NCBI GenBank assembly: GCA_013002205.1
Contig: JABDKN010000117.1
Span: 1-52,468, forward strand
Reading direction: 5' to 3'
Origin: Granulosicoccus sp.
GTDB lineage: Bacteria > Pseudomonadota > Gammaproteobacteria > Granulosicoccales > Granulosicoccaceae
DNA: 52,468 nucleotides
A program made the translations under genes and the position numbers. The first letter of the stretch is position 1. Each line of letters begins with the position of its first letter. The notes under the pieces were generated by a model. It was not told the DNA's origin. It searched no databases and worked only from the letters and a program-made list of their open reading frames with translations. Positions 37,734 through 49,458 of the stretch are shown piece after piece.

Positions 37734-38820
37734 ACCACGTATGGGCCGCAATCTGGATGCCTTGCTGGGCGGCTCCACCCGGGAACGAGCTGACAGGCCT
37801 GCCACTGCTGCGAAGTCCAGTACAGCTCGCCCGACAGCGCATTCCCGGCCAGTGAGCACAGAAAGCGACCGTGAGGCAGCGGACGACGCACCTGACTCAA
37901 TAGTATCCCCGACACCCCTAGCCGAGCGAGCTGCGGAAGGCGATACCGGGCCTGTGGTCAATGCTGAGCCGCATGAACAGGTGTCTGCTGGCGCCGCATC
38001 AGCTCTCTCGGCAGACACGATCGAGGAAGATCACAGCGGCCGTACAGACAGGCTGAGAATGATCGGAGTCGATCAGATCAGGCGCGGCAGCTATCAGCCC
38101 CGGCGTCTGTTCGACGCGGATCTGCTGCAGGAGTTGTCTGACTCGATCAAGGCAGAAGGCATGATTCAGCCGATCATCGTTCGCCCGTTTGCCGATGCGT
38201 TCGAACTGGTAGCCGGAGAGCGTCGCTGGCGTGCGGCACAGCTGGCTGGCCTGGCCGAAATCCCGGCCATCGTCCGCGAGATGCAGGATCAATCGGTGGC
38301 GGCTGTTTCGGTGATCGAGAACATCCAGCGTAAAGATCTCAACCCGCTCGAAGAAGCCGCCGCGTTCGAACGTCTATGCGATGAATTCGGTATGACGCAC
38401 AAAGCGGTTGCGGAGGCTGTCGGTCGTTCCAGAGCCTCCGTCACCAACCTGATGCGTCTTCTCGAACTGCACGACGGGGTCAAGGTCATGGTAGACAGGG
38501 GAGAGCTGGAAATGGGGCACGCACGAGCCATCCTGGGTGCACCGCAGGATCAACAGGTCACGCTGGCCAGGGATGTCATCAAGCGTGGGCTGACCGTCCG
38601 GGCCGTGGAAAAACTGGTACGCGATCTGATCAGTGGTAAAGGCCAGTCCGCTGCATCCGGGCCGGTCGCTGATCCCGACATCGACAGGCTGAGTCAGAAG
38701 CTCGGTGAAACGCTTGGCGCCAGCGTACGCATTCAACATAAACCCAGTGGACGCGGCAAGCTGGAAATCAGCTATGGCTCCGTGACGGAACTGCAGGGCA
38801 TACTTGCACATATCAAATAA
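37726..38820 (+). CDS. parB: Chromosome partitioning protein ParB, with long N-terminal linker
   Basis: 364 residues. ParB loads on parS and slides as a CTP-dependent clamp. The N-terminal ParA-contact motif MAKPRMGRNLDALLGG is intact. It is followed by about 92 residues of low-complexity Ala/Ser/Glu/Asp linker, where most ParB proteins have 20-40. The ParB/Srx domain then begins near LRMIGVDQI, with the CTP motif GERRWRA and ENIQRKDLNPLEEA. The helix-turn-helix lies in KAVAEAVGRSRASVTNLMR and the dimerisation end is normal. Its start overlaps parA. The three parS-like sites in recF are its likely targets. Confidence 0.96.
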   Translation: MAKPRMGRNLDALLGGSTRERADRPATAAKSSTARPTAHSRPVSTESDREAADDAPDSIVSPTPLAERAAEGDTGPVVNAEPHEQVSAGAASALSADTIEEDHSGRTDRLRMIGVDQIRRGSYQPRRLFDADLLQELSDSIKAEGMIQPIIVRPFADAFELVAGERRWRAAQLAGLAEIPAIVREMQDQSVAAVSVIENIQRKDLNPLEEAAAFERLCDEFGMTHKAVAEAVGRSRASVTNLMRLLELHDGVKVMVDRGELEMGHARAILGAPQDQQVTLARDVIKRGLTVRAVEKLVRDLISGKGQSAASGPVADPDIDRLSQKLGETLGASVRIQHKPSGRGKLEISYGSVTELQGILAHIK

Positions 38821-38928
38821 ATCGTCACTGATCACAGTCGAAATGACTATCGGCCATGTCGCGACTTGCAAGGATAAGCCCCTGTGATCTATATTTGGCC
38901 GGGTTTCGGTTTCCTGAACTATAAACGC

Positions 38929-38937
38929 TGTTATACT
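38929..38937 (+). promoter_or_regulatory. Extended -10 promoter of the atp operon
   Basis: TG (38929-38930), one base, then TATACT (38932-38937) forms an extended -10. A strong -35 is not needed and none is seen. Transcription would begin near 38944, about 67 bases before atpI. The parB-atpI gap of 190 bp otherwise holds nothing recognised. Confidence 0.6.
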
Positions 38938-39010
38938 GCCGCCGCCCTGTCGTATGACTACCGGTTCAGGCAATTGCTTGCGCTGGCAACGACGAACTCC
39001 GGGCAGCACC

Positions 39011-39415
39011 ATGCGACAGGCTGAACAGCGGTTGCGGGTGATCAGATTGCTGCTGGTGTGGCAGTTGATCGGAGCGTTGCTGGCAGGTCTGGTGGGGTTT
39101 TTCTGGGGAAGGGACGCCGCGGTGGGTGCCTTGCTGGGTGGAGTCATCGTCTGGCTCCCCAACTGTTATTTCGCTTTCCGTGCTTTCAGGTATCGGGGAG
39201 CAAGGGCTGCAAGGCAGATCGTGCGGTCCTTTTATGCCGGTGCAGCGGGCAAGATGCTGCTTACGGCCGGTATGTTTACGTTGGTGTTTGTCAATGTGAG
39301 GCCCTTGCACGCACCGGCGGTGTTTCTGGGTTTTGCGTTTGTCCAGACGCTCAACTGGATCATACCGCTGATCGTTGGCAGGCAGGATGGTAGCGGGCAA
39401 ATACCCGGGCAGTAG
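39011..39415 (+). CDS. atpI: ATP synthase subunit I
   Basis: 134 residues from the ATG at 39011; the open frame from 38954 would reach only just past the promoter and lacks family support. Four hydrophobic helices (LLLVWQLIGALLAGLVGFFW; ALLGGVIVWLPNCYFAFRAF; MLLTAGMFTLVFV; FVQTLNWIIPL) match the AtpI family, which helps assemble the c-ring. It heads the atp operon. Confidence 0.88.
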   Translation: MRQAEQRLRVIRLLLVWQLIGALLAGLVGFFWGRDAAVGALLGGVIVWLPNCYFAFRAFRYRGARAARQIVRSFYAGAAGKMLLTAGMFTLVFVNVRPLHAPAVFLGFAFVQTLNWIIPLIVGRQDGSGQIPGQ

Positions 39416-39452
39416 GCTGTCGGCGCGGGTGCCGCTGAGGGCGAAGTTGTAG

Positions 39453-40352
<900 letters not shown>

Positions 40353-40400
40353 TTAAGTTCCATTCGTACGTAGTTCCTACCTTCAAGTACTCACCAATAA

Positions 40401-40682
<282 letters not shown>

Positions 40683-40739
40683 TTTCATCCGGATAAACGA
40701 CTTGTATCCCATCAAGGGTCCAACGAGAGGAGAGCAAAC

Positions 40740-41210
40740 GTGAACCTGAATCTCACACTATTAGGTCAGGCCATCTCGTTCGCGATCTTCGTCATCTTTT
40801 GCATGAAGTACGTGTGGCCGCCCATCATGGGTGCGTTGCGCGAACGGCAAGCCAAGATAGCGGAGAGTCTCGCAGCCGCCGAACAGGGCGAGCAGCGACG
40901 CGAAGAGGCAGAGGCAGAAATTGCAACCATGCTGCAGGACGCCAAGGCGCAGGCAGCGGAAATCGTGGCAGCGGCACAGAAGCGGGCCAATGAACTGGTC
41001 GAAGAGTCGAAATCCACCGCACGGTCCGAAGGCGAACGCCTGAAGGCCGCGGCACATTCGGAGATCGAACAGGAAGTCATCAGCGCACGAGAAGCATTGC
41101 GCAAGCAGGTCGGTTCCATCGCCATCGACGGCGCTCGCAAGATACTGGGTACCGAGATCAACGCCGATTCGCACGCCCGGGTCATCGACGATCTGGTAGG
41201 CCAGATCTGA
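40740..41210 (+). CDS. atpF: ATP synthase Fo subunit b
   Basis: 156 residues, GTG start with GAGAGGAG ahead. One N-terminal membrane helix (LGQAISFAIFVIFCMKYVW) followed by a long charged helix of the peripheral stalk. The conserved PPIMGALRERQAKIAESLA follows. It overlaps none, and ends one base before atpH. Confidence 0.97.
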   Translation: MNLNLTLLGQAISFAIFVIFCMKYVWPPIMGALRERQAKIAESLAAAEQGEQRREEAEAEIATMLQDAKAQAAEIVAAAQKRANELVEESKSTARSEGERLKAAAHSEIEQEVISAREALRKQVGSIAIDGARKILGTEINADSHARVIDDLVGQI

Positions 41211-41211
41211 C

Positions 41212-41748
41212 ATGGCCGACTACACAACAGCGGCACGACCCTATGCCAAGGCGGTATTCGAACTGGCTCAGGAAACCAGCCAGTTTGATTCATGGTCCGG
41301 TCGCTTACAGTTCTGGGCAGCGCTGGTCAGCCATCCCGACATGTCGGAGCGTCTTGCAGCTCCGGGTCTGACTCATCAGGACAGAGCCACCATGATCGAA
41401 AAAGTGGTCGGTGATGAAATGGATGAACATTCCCGCAATTTCATCAGATTGCTGTCGGAAAACAATCGACTGCCCCTGCTGCCCGATATCGCTGCCATCT
41501 ACGAGGAGTTACGCGCCGAGGCGGAAGGCGAGATCGAAGCCACGGTAACGTCGGCATTCGAGCTCACCGACAGCCAGCGTGACAGTATCATCGGTGCCTT
41601 GTCCAGGCGTCTGGAGCGCAACGTCCGAATAGTCAATGTAGTCGACAAGGATCTGATCGGAGGCGCCATCATCCGCGCCGGTGATCTGGTTATCGACGGC
41701 TCGCTCAGGGGGCGGGTCGAGAACATGGAGCGCGCCGTCGTCAACTGA
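41212..41748 (+). CDS. atpH: ATP synthase F1 subunit delta
   Basis: 178 residues, standard. It joins the F1 head to the b-stalk. The N-terminus YTTAARPYAKAVFELA and the C-terminal DLIGGAIIRAGDLVIDGSLRGR are diagnostic. Confidence 0.97.
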   Translation: MADYTTAARPYAKAVFELAQETSQFDSWSGRLQFWAALVSHPDMSERLAAPGLTHQDRATMIEKVVGDEMDEHSRNFIRLLSENNRLPLLPDIAAIYEELRAEAEGEIEATVTSAFELTDSQRDSIIGALSRRLERNVRIVNVVDKDLIGGAIIRAGDLVIDGSLRGRVENMERAVVN

Positions 41749-41785
41749 TGATGCGCCCGGCGGAAAATGCCGCAAGAATTTGTCG

Positions 41786-41812
41786 TGCGCGAGGGGCTAG
41801 AGGCCCTGCGCA
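41786..41812 (+). other. Hairpin in the atpH-atpA gap
   Basis: TGCGC (41786-41790) pairs with GCGCA (41808-41812) and AGGG with CCCT inside, with one bulged G. It lies 33 bp before the atpA start. It has no U-tract, so an RNA-stability or translation element is more likely than a terminator. Confidence 0.5.
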
Positions 41813-41845
41813 GCGGGACTTTAAAGTTTCCAGAGGATTGATGTC

Positions 41846-43387
41846 ATGCAACTGAACCCATCCGAAATCAGCGAGCTGATCAAGCAACGGATTGGCAATT
41901 TCGAAGCGTCTGCCGATGCCCGTACTGAAGGCACCATAGTCAGCCTGAACGACGGTATCGTAAAAATTCACGGTCTCGCCGATGCCATGTCGGGTGAGAT
42001 GATTTCATTCTCCAATGATCTGTACGGACTGGCATTGAACCTCGAGCGAGACTCGGTTGGTGCCGTTGTCCTGGGTAACTACGAAGATCTGTCCGAAGGA
42101 GACAAGGTACAATGTACCGGCAGAATTCTCGAGGTGCCGGTGGGTCCGGAATTGCTTGGTCGTGTCGTCAACTCGCTGGGACAGCCGATTGATGGCAAAG
42201 GCCCGATCGAGACCCGAATGACAGCGCCCATCGAAAAAGTGGCGCCGGGCGTTATCGAGCGTCAGTCGGTCGATCAGCCTGTCCAGACCGGGTTGAAAGC
42301 GATCGATGCGATGGTACCGGTTGGGCGTGGCCAGCGAGAGCTGATCATTGGTGACCGGCAGACGGGAAAGACCGCCGTTGCCGTCGATGCGATCATCAAC
42401 CAGAAAGGCACCGGCATCAAATGCGTGTACGTGGCAATCGGCCAGAAGCAGTCGACCATCGCCAACGTGGTGGCCAAACTGGAGGAACATGGCGCTCTGG
42501 AGCACACCATCATCGTGGCAGCCGGTGCGTCTGACTCTGCCGCCATGCAGTACGTGGCACCGTACGCCGGTTGCTCCATGGGTGAATACTTTCGTGACCG
42601 CGGCGAAGATGCCCTGATCGTCTATGATGACCTGACCAAACAGGCCTGGGCCTACCGCCAGGTATCCCTGCTGCTGCGGCGTCCGCCAGGCCGTGAAGCT
42701 TATCCCGGCGATGTGTTCTATCTGCATTCACGTCTGCTGGAACGAGCTTCGCGAGTCAATGCCACGTACGTGGAAAATTTCACCAACGGTGAAGTGAAGG
42801 GTCAGACCGGATCGTTGACCGCATTACCGATCATCGAGACTCAGGCCGGTGACGTATCAGCCTTCGTGCCGACCAATGTCATCTCTATCACCGATGGTCA
42901 GATCTTCCTCGAAACCGATCTGTTCAATGCGGGTATTCGTCCGGCGATCAATGCCGGTCTTTCAGTCTCGCGTGTCGGTGGCGCCGCGCAAACCAAGATC
43001 ATCAAGAAACTGGGTGGCGGTGTGCGGCTGGCGCTGGCCCAGTATCGCGAACTGGCTGCATTTGCACAGTTTGCTTCCGATCTGGACGAAACCACGCGCA
43101 AGCAACTCGAACGTGGGCAGCGTGTAACCGAACTGATGAAGCAGAAGCAATACTCGCCACTGTCCATCTCGGAAATGGGCGTATCCCTGTTTGCCGCCAA
43201 CGAAGGCTATCTCGACGATGTCGACGTCAACAGGATCGTCAGTTTCGAGGAAAGCATGCATGCACATTTTCGTTCCAACCACCAGGACCTGCTGGACCAG
43301 GTCGAACAGACCGGTGACTGGAACGAGAACATTGAAGCCGCCTTCAGGAAGGGTCTTGATACCTTCAAGGCCAATGGCAGCTGGTAG
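41846..43387 (+). CDS. atpA: ATP synthase F1 subunit alpha
   Basis: 513 residues, normal. Non-catalytic nucleotide subunit. Walker [10 protein letters not shown] is near residue 169; the conserved arginine finger lies in the region of [23 protein letters not shown] lies upstream. It ends 63 bp before atpG. Confidence 0.98.
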   Translation: MQLNPSEISELIKQRIGNFEASADARTEGTIVSLNDGIVKIHGLADAMSGEMISFSNDLYGLALNLERDSVGAVVLGNYEDLSEGDKVQCTGRILEVPVGPELLGRVVNSLGQPIDGKGPIETRMTAPIEKVAPGVIERQSVDQPVQTGLKAIDAMVPVGRGQRELIIGDRQTGKTAVAVDAIINQKGTGIKCVYVAIGQKQSTIANVVAKLEEHGALEHTIIVAAGASDSAAMQYVAPYAGCSMGEYFRDRGEDALIVYDDLTKQAWAYRQVSLLLRRPPGREAYPGDVFYLHSRLLERASRVNATYVENFTNGEVKGQTGSLTALPIIETQAGDVSAFVPTNVISITDGQIFLETDLFNAGIRPAINAGLSVSRVGGAAQTKIIKKLGGGVRLALAQYRELAAFAQFASDLDETTRKQLERGQRVTELMKQKQYSPLSISEMGVSLFAANEGYLDDVDVNRIVSFEESMHAHFRSNHQDLLDQVEQTGDWNENIEAAFRKGLDTFKANGSW

Positions 43388-43450
43388 GTGATACGACGTT
43401 GTCCATTGTTTGCAACGATCGTGGCGATAACCGGATGAAGAGACGCTGAT

Positions 43451-44314
43451 ATGGCTTCGGGTAAAGAAATCAGGACGAAGATCAAGAGTATCCAGAATAC
43501 TCAGAAGATCACCAAGGCCATGGAAATGGTGGCCGCGTCCAAGATGCGCAAGGCTCAGGAGCGCATGCGGGCCAATCGACCCTATGCACAGAAAATGCGT
43601 AGCGTGATTGGTCACGTGGCATCTGCCAACGTGGAATATCATCACCCCTACCTGATGGATCGATCCGAGGTTTCCCGGGTGGGTTATATCGTGGTGTCAA
43701 CCGACCGGGGCCTGTGTGGTGGCCTGAACACCAACGCGTTCAAGCAGGCTGTGATATCCATGCGTGCCTGGTCGGAAATGGGTGTGGAAATCGATGTCGT
43801 CACCATTGGTAAAAAAGCCGCACAGTTTTTCGCTCGCATGGGCAGCAATATCGTGGGCAAGGTGCAGAACCTGGGTGACAAACCCGAACTGGCAGAGCTG
43901 ATCGGCTCCGTGCGGGTCATGCTCGATGCGTACGACGAAGGCCGCATAGACCGGCTGTTCATCGTGGAAAACGAATTTGTCAACACCATGACTCAGTCGC
44001 CTTCGGTGACGCAACTTCTGCCGGCAAAACCTGACATCGACGAGAAACTTCAGCATCACTGGGACTACATCTATGAACCCGACGCGAAGGATGTCATCGA
44101 CCATCTGATGACTCGTTACATCGAATCTCTGGTCTACCAGGCAGTTGTGGAAAACGTGGCCTGCGAGATGTCGGCGCGCATGATAGCCATGAAGAGTGCA
44201 TCGGATAACGCCGGTGAATTGATCGATGAGCTGCAGCTTGTCTACAACAAGGCGCGTCAGGCTTCCATCACACAAGAGATCTCCGAGATCGTCGGCGGCG
44301 CAGCAGCTGTCTAG
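43451..44314 (+). CDS. atpG: ATP synthase F1 subunit gamma
   Basis: 287 residues, the central rotor shaft. Both coiled-coil ends are present: N-terminal [20 protein letters not shown] and C-terminal [17 protein letters not shown]. Also [11 protein letters not shown] in the Rossmann-like part. Confidence 0.98.
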   Translation: MASGKEIRTKIKSIQNTQKITKAMEMVAASKMRKAQERMRANRPYAQKMRSVIGHVASANVEYHHPYLMDRSEVSRVGYIVVSTDRGLCGGLNTNAFKQAVISMRAWSEMGVEIDVVTIGKKAAQFFARMGSNIVGKVQNLGDKPELAELIGSVRVMLDAYDEGRIDRLFIVENEFVNTMTQSPSVTQLLPAKPDIDEKLQHHWDYIYEPDAKDVIDHLMTRYIESLVYQAVVENVACEMSARMIAMKSASDNAGELIDELQLVYNKARQASITQEISEIVGGAAAV

Positions 44315-45742
<1,428 letters not shown>

Positions 45743-45744
45743 TC

Positions 45745-46164
45745 ATGGCTGCTTCTCTGAAGGTAGAGATCGTCAGCGCGGAGAATGAAATATGGAGTGG
45801 TGACGCCACTCTGGTTTCAGCCAGTGCGCAGATGGGCGAAGTGGGCATTGCCCCCGGACACACACCCTTCATATCGAGAATCAAACCGGGTGAAGTTCGC
45901 ATCAAGCCTGCCGACGAAGGCGAGGAGGTGGACATCTATGTTTCCGGCGGCATCATCGAGGTGCAGCCCCACATCGTCACCATCATGGCCGATACTGCAG
46001 TGCGTGCAGAGGAACTGGATGAGGCCTCTGCCCAGAAGGCAAAAGAAGAAGCCGAGGCCGCGCTGGCGGGCAGCAAGCCGGGTGAAATCGACTACAAGGC
46101 AGTACAGGCACAATTGGCCGAAGCCTCAGCTCAGCTGCAGTTGATCAAGAAACTGCGTCGCTAG
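45745..46164 (+). CDS. atpC: ATP synthase F1 subunit epsilon
   Basis: 139 residues, regulates rotation and hydrolysis. The N-terminal beta sandwich has VSASAQMGEVGIAPGHTPF and the two C-terminal helices (EELDEASAQKAKEEAEAAL; AQLAEASAQLQLIKKLRR) complete the fold. It is the last gene of the operon. Confidence 0.97.
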   Translation: MAASLKVEIVSAENEIWSGDATLVSASAQMGEVGIAPGHTPFISRIKPGEVRIKPADEGEEVDIYVSGGIIEVQPHIVTIMADTAVRAEELDEASAQKAKEEAEAALAGSKPGEIDYKAVQAQLAEASAQLQLIKKLRR

Positions 46165-46185
46165 GCGGCTGGCCGCCTGTTTCTC
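46163..46185 (+). terminator. Hairpin terminator overlapping the atpC stop
   Basis: AGGCGG (46163-46168) pairs with CCGCCT (46173-46178) across a 4-nt loop and is followed by GTTTCTC. The stem starts at the atpC stop codon. The U-tract is weak. Confidence 0.55.
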
Positions 46186-46225
46186 CCGCGCTGGTGGTAA
46201 GCCGGTACTCTGCGGCCCGGAGTGC

Positions 46226-46302
46226 CCGGAAACCAGCACTGGTTTCCGGCGCTGGACTTTGCCGACTGAGTCGGGCAGGGCGGCTGCCAGGCAAACTGGC
46301 AG
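46226..46302. repeat. Two more hairpins between atpC and cueR
   Basis: A perfect 11-bp inverted repeat (46226-46236 with 46239-46249, 2-nt loop) and a perfect 7-bp one (46284-46290 with 46296-46302, 5-nt loop) lie between the convergent atpC and cueR. Neither is followed by a U-run. They may act in both directions or be protein sites. Confidence 0.6.
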
Positions 46303-46348
46303 GATGACCGTCAGGTGCACCGTCCGGGTGCTATTGAATAGTCCCTGA

Positions 46349-46738
46349 TCATCCTGCCTTGGCGAGGTCGTTCAGAATCGGGCAGTCGGGTCGATCGTCT
46401 CCACTGCAGGTTTCAATCAAATGGCTCAGGTTTTCACGCATGCTGGTCAGATCCGCAATCTTTGCGTCGATCACTGCCAGATGTTCACGGGCGATCTGCT
46501 TGACATCACCGCTGGCTCGTTCCTGATCTTCCCAGAGTTCCAGCAAGACGCGACAATTCTCTATCGTAAAGCCCAGGGCGCGGGCGCGACAGAGAAATAA
46601 CAGTTTGTGTACATCACGGTCACTGAAGTCCCGGTAACCGTTGGTATCACGCCGCGGCCTGATCAGATCGATATCCTCGTAATAGCGTATGGTCTTTGCG
46701 GGCAGTCCGGAGCGCTTCGCTGCTGTGCCGATGTTCAT
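46349..46738 (-). CDS. cueR: Cu(I)-responsive MerR-family regulator CueR
   Basis: 129 residues. The N-terminal winged helix (MNIGTAAKRSGLPAKTIRYY) and coiled coil are MerR-type. The metal loop has Cys111 and Cys119 in CSGDDRPDC, equal to Cys112/Cys120 of E. coli CueR. Ser76 stands at the place of the Ser that restricts CueR to +1 ions (Cu, Ag, Au). The start overlaps the copA stop by four bases, so regulator and pump are cotranslated. Two CueR-type promoters lie upstream of copA and of the oxidase gene. Confidence 0.94.
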   Translation of the reverse strand: MNIGTAAKRSGLPAKTIRYYEDIDLIRPRRDTNGYRDFSDRDVHKLLFLCRARALGFTIENCRVLLELWEDQERASGDVKQIAREHLAVIDAKIADLTSMRENLSHLIETCSGDDRPDCPILNDLAKAG

Positions 46739-49284
46739 GGACTCGTCTCCTGTGGGTGTGTGTCATTCAGCGTGATGCTGGCAGCCTGTTGGCTGCCAGG
46801 CAGCGGATCGACGGAATTCTCAACCGCTGCACGGTTCTCCAGCAGGGCCGGTTGTGCCCAGCGCAGGCGCAGCGCGTTCGACAGTACAAACACGCTGGAC
46901 AATGCCATGGCCCCTGCGGCCAGCATCGGCGAGAGCATGAGACCGTTGATCGGGTAGAACAGCCCCGCGGCCACCGGTATCAGCAGTATGTTGTAGCCAA
47001 AGGCCCAGAACAGGTTCTGGCGGATGTTTCTCATGGTTTGACGGCTCAGGTAAAACGCATTGACGACGCCCCTGAGATCGCCGGACATCAGGACCACGTC
47101 AGCGCTTTCTATGGCGATGTCGGTACCGGTACCGATGGCGATACCGACATCGGCAGCAGCCAGAGCAGGCGCATCGTTGATGCCATCGCCGACAAAGGCG
47201 ATCTTCCTCTGCCCCGACACCAGTGTCCTCAGGGCGGTGACTTTTCCGTCAGGAAGAACCTCCGCCACGACATGATCGATGCCAAGTTCATCAGCAATCA
47301 CATCAGCTGTTGCCCGGTTGTCACCGGTGATCATGGCTACCTTGAGTCCCAGTGCGTGCAGCGCCGAAACAGCCGCCGGTGTACCCGGCTTGATCGGGTC
47401 TGCAATTCCCAGCACCGCGGCCACCGTTCCATCGATAGCGACAAAAATCGGCGTACGGCCTGCGGACGCGTATCGTCGACCCACCGATGCGAGTTCGCCG
47501 AGGTCTATATGTTCACCGATCAGCAGTCGATCCGCACCCACCAGAACGCTCTGCCCATCCACCTGCGCCTGCACGCCCAGTCCGGTGATGGAGCTGAATG
47601 CATCAACAGCCGGTAGCGCCAGTCCGCGTTCTGCCGCTGCACGCACGATCGCCCTGGCAACGGGATGCTCGGATTGATCTTCGACAGCGGCTATCATGCC
47701 CAGCAGCCTCTCCTCATTCACACCGGCTGCCACGGCAATATCAATCAGCGCCGGACGCCCCTGGGTGAGTGTGCCTGTCTTGTCGATCGCGACTACCCTG
47801 GTCTCTTGAAGACCCTGTAATGCGCTGCCCTGGCGAAACAGCACACCCAGCTCGGCCGCCCGCCCGGTTCCCACCATGATGGACGTCGGTGTGGCCAGTC
47901 CCATGGCACAGGGGCAGGCGATGATGAGCACCGAGACACCGGCAACCAGTGCATGTGTCAGGGCTGGGACCGGTCCGAGCAGCAGCCAGGTGATGACGGT
48001 GAGGGTGGCCAGCAGCAGTACGACGGGTACGAACCATGCGGTGATCCGATTGACCAGATCCTGGATCGGTAGTCTGGCACTTTGTGCCTGCGCTACCAGG
48101 CGAACGATCTGTGCCAGCATGGTATCGTCTCCAACCTGGCTGGCACGGAAACTCAGGGCTCCCTGTCCGTTGATCGTACCGCCGACCACCGAGGCACCCG
48201 CCTCTTTCCTGATCGGCGTGGGTTCACCGGTTACCATGCTTTCATCGACATAGGAAGCACCGTGGACGACCATTCCGTCGGTAGCGATTTTCTCGCCAGG
48301 CCTGACGTGAACGATGTCACCAATCATTATCTGCTCGATGGGGAGTTCCGTGTGCACGCCGTTGCGCTCAACGCGTGCGGTCTTTGGTTGCAGGTCAAGC
48401 AAGCCTTTTATGGCGTCGCCCGTGCGGCCCTTTGCCCGCGCTTCCAGGTAACGACCCAGCAGAATCAGTGTCACGATGACGGCCGCAGCTTCAAAGTACA
48501 CGGCCAGGTTGTCGGCAGGCAGCAGTTGCGGTAAAAACGTGGCGACAACGGAGTAACCCCAGGCAGCCAGGCTGCCCAGCGCTACCAGGCTGTTCATGTC
48601 GGGTGTGCCCTTGAACAAGGCTGGAATACCCCTGGAGTAAAACGCCTGCCCGGGCCACGACATGACGATACTGGCCAGTACGAACTGGATAATCCAGCTC
48701 GTCTGCAGGCCAATGGTTGCTGCCAGCCAGTGATGAAACGCGGGGACCAGATGGCCTCCCATCTCCATGATGAACACAGGCAGAGTCAGCACGGCGGCCA
48801 GGGTCACCTGACCTCGCAGTCGCGACATTTCCTCCGCCTTGCGGCTGCCATGATCACGCTCTTCGAGCACGTTCGCAGTGGCCGGGTAGCCGAGCGCGCC
48901 GCTTGCGCGGGCAAGCTCTGTGGCGCTGACGGCCCCTGTGAGTACCGTCACCGTTGCAGTGTCGGTCGCCAGGTTGACAGCAACATCCAGGACACCGGGA
49001 ACCGCTCTCAGGGCCATCTCGACGCGTCTCACACACGAGGCGCAGCTCATGTCCCGCACCGACAGGGTCATCGTGTGTTTCCGGGCCGGGTAGCCGGCGA
49101 TCTCCAGCGCATCGACAATGGCCTGCTCATCGGCTGTGCCGGATACCGTCGCGCTCTCTCCGGCCAGGTTGACGACTGCCTCCTCGACGCCGTCAACAGC
49201 ACTGAGTGCCTTCTCGACACGTGCCACACACGAGGCGCAGCTCATGGCGTCGATTTCGATCGAAAGTGGCTTACTACCTGCCAT
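46735..49284 (-). CDS. copA: Cu(I)-exporting P1B-type ATPase CopA
   Basis: 849 residues. Two N-terminal metal-binding domains each have MSCASC (residues about 14-19 and 83-88). Eight membrane helices follow; the transport motif CPC is near residue 456 in IIACPCAMGLATP, the phosphorylated Asp is in DKTGTLT near 501, the HP dipeptide is in SEHPVARAIV, and GDGINDAPAL is the hinge. It pumps Cu(I) from the cytoplasm to the periplasm. A strong SD (GGAGG) lies 8 bases before the ATG. It is transcribed with cueR from a CueR-controlled promoter. Confidence 0.96.
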   Translation of the reverse strand: MAGSKPLSIEIDAMSCASCVARVEKALSAVDGVEEAVVNLAGESATVSGTADEQAIVDALEIAGYPARKHTMTLSVRDMSCASCVRRVEMALRAVPGVLDVAVNLATDTATVTVLTGAVSATELARASGALGYPATANVLEERDHGSRKAEEMSRLRGQVTLAAVLTLPVFIMEMGGHLVPAFHHWLAATIGLQTSWIIQFVLASIVMSWPGQAFYSRGIPALFKGTPDMNSLVALGSLAAWGYSVVATFLPQLLPADNLAVYFEAAAVIVTLILLGRYLEARAKGRTGDAIKGLLDLQPKTARVERNGVHTELPIEQIMIGDIVHVRPGEKIATDGMVVHGASYVDESMVTGEPTPIRKEAGASVVGGTINGQGALSFRASQVGDDTMLAQIVRLVAQAQSARLPIQDLVNRITAWFVPVVLLLATLTVITWLLLGPVPALTHALVAGVSVLIIACPCAMGLATPTSIMVGTGRAAELGVLFRQGSALQGLQETRVVAIDKTGTLTQGRPALIDIAVAAGVNEERLLGMIAAVEDQSEHPVARAIVRAAAERGLALPAVDAFSSITGLGVQAQVDGQSVLVGADRLLIGEHIDLGELASVGRRYASAGRTPIFVAIDGTVAAVLGIADPIKPGTPAAVSALHALGLKVAMITGDNRATADVIADELGIDHVVAEVLPDGKVTALRTLVSGQRKIAFVGDGINDAPALAAADVGIAIGTGTDIAIESADVVLMSGDLRGVVNAFYLSRQTMRNIRQNLFWAFGYNILLIPVAAGLFYPINGLMLSPMLAAGAMALSSVFVLSNALRLRWAQPALLENRAAVENSVDPLPGSQQAASITLNDTHPQETSP

Positions 49285-49314
49285 GACATCTGCCTCCGGC
49301 TACCATGTCCAGAT

Positions 49315-49345
49315 AGCATAGATGTTCCAGTGACTGGAAGGTCAA
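49315..49345 (-). promoter_or_regulatory. CueR-type promoter/operator for copA-cueR
   Basis: On the minus strand TTGACC (49340-49345) and TATGCT (49315-49320) are separated by 19 bp that hold the dyad TTCCAGTCACTGGAA. The long spacer and dyad are the hallmark of MerR/CueR promoters, where Cu(I)-bound CueR bends DNA to align -35 and -10. Confidence 0.9.
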
Positions 49346-49376
49346 GACTCGATGGTGTTGCAGTGACTATGCTCAT

Positions 49377-49407
49377 TTGAGCTTCCAGCAGGTGGAAGCC
49401 CTATAGT
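49377..49407 (+). promoter_or_regulatory. CueR-type promoter/operator for the multicopper oxidase operon
   Basis: TTGAGC (49377-49382), a 19-bp spacer with dyad TTCCAGCAGGTGGAA, then TATAGT (49402-49407). It faces away from the copA promoter, about 30 bp apart, and gives a start near 49414, 45 bases before the oxidase ATG. Confidence 0.88.
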
Positions 49408-49458
49408 CCAGTGTCGTTCGTTGATAACCGTGTATCAGGTTGATCAGGATTGGGAATC

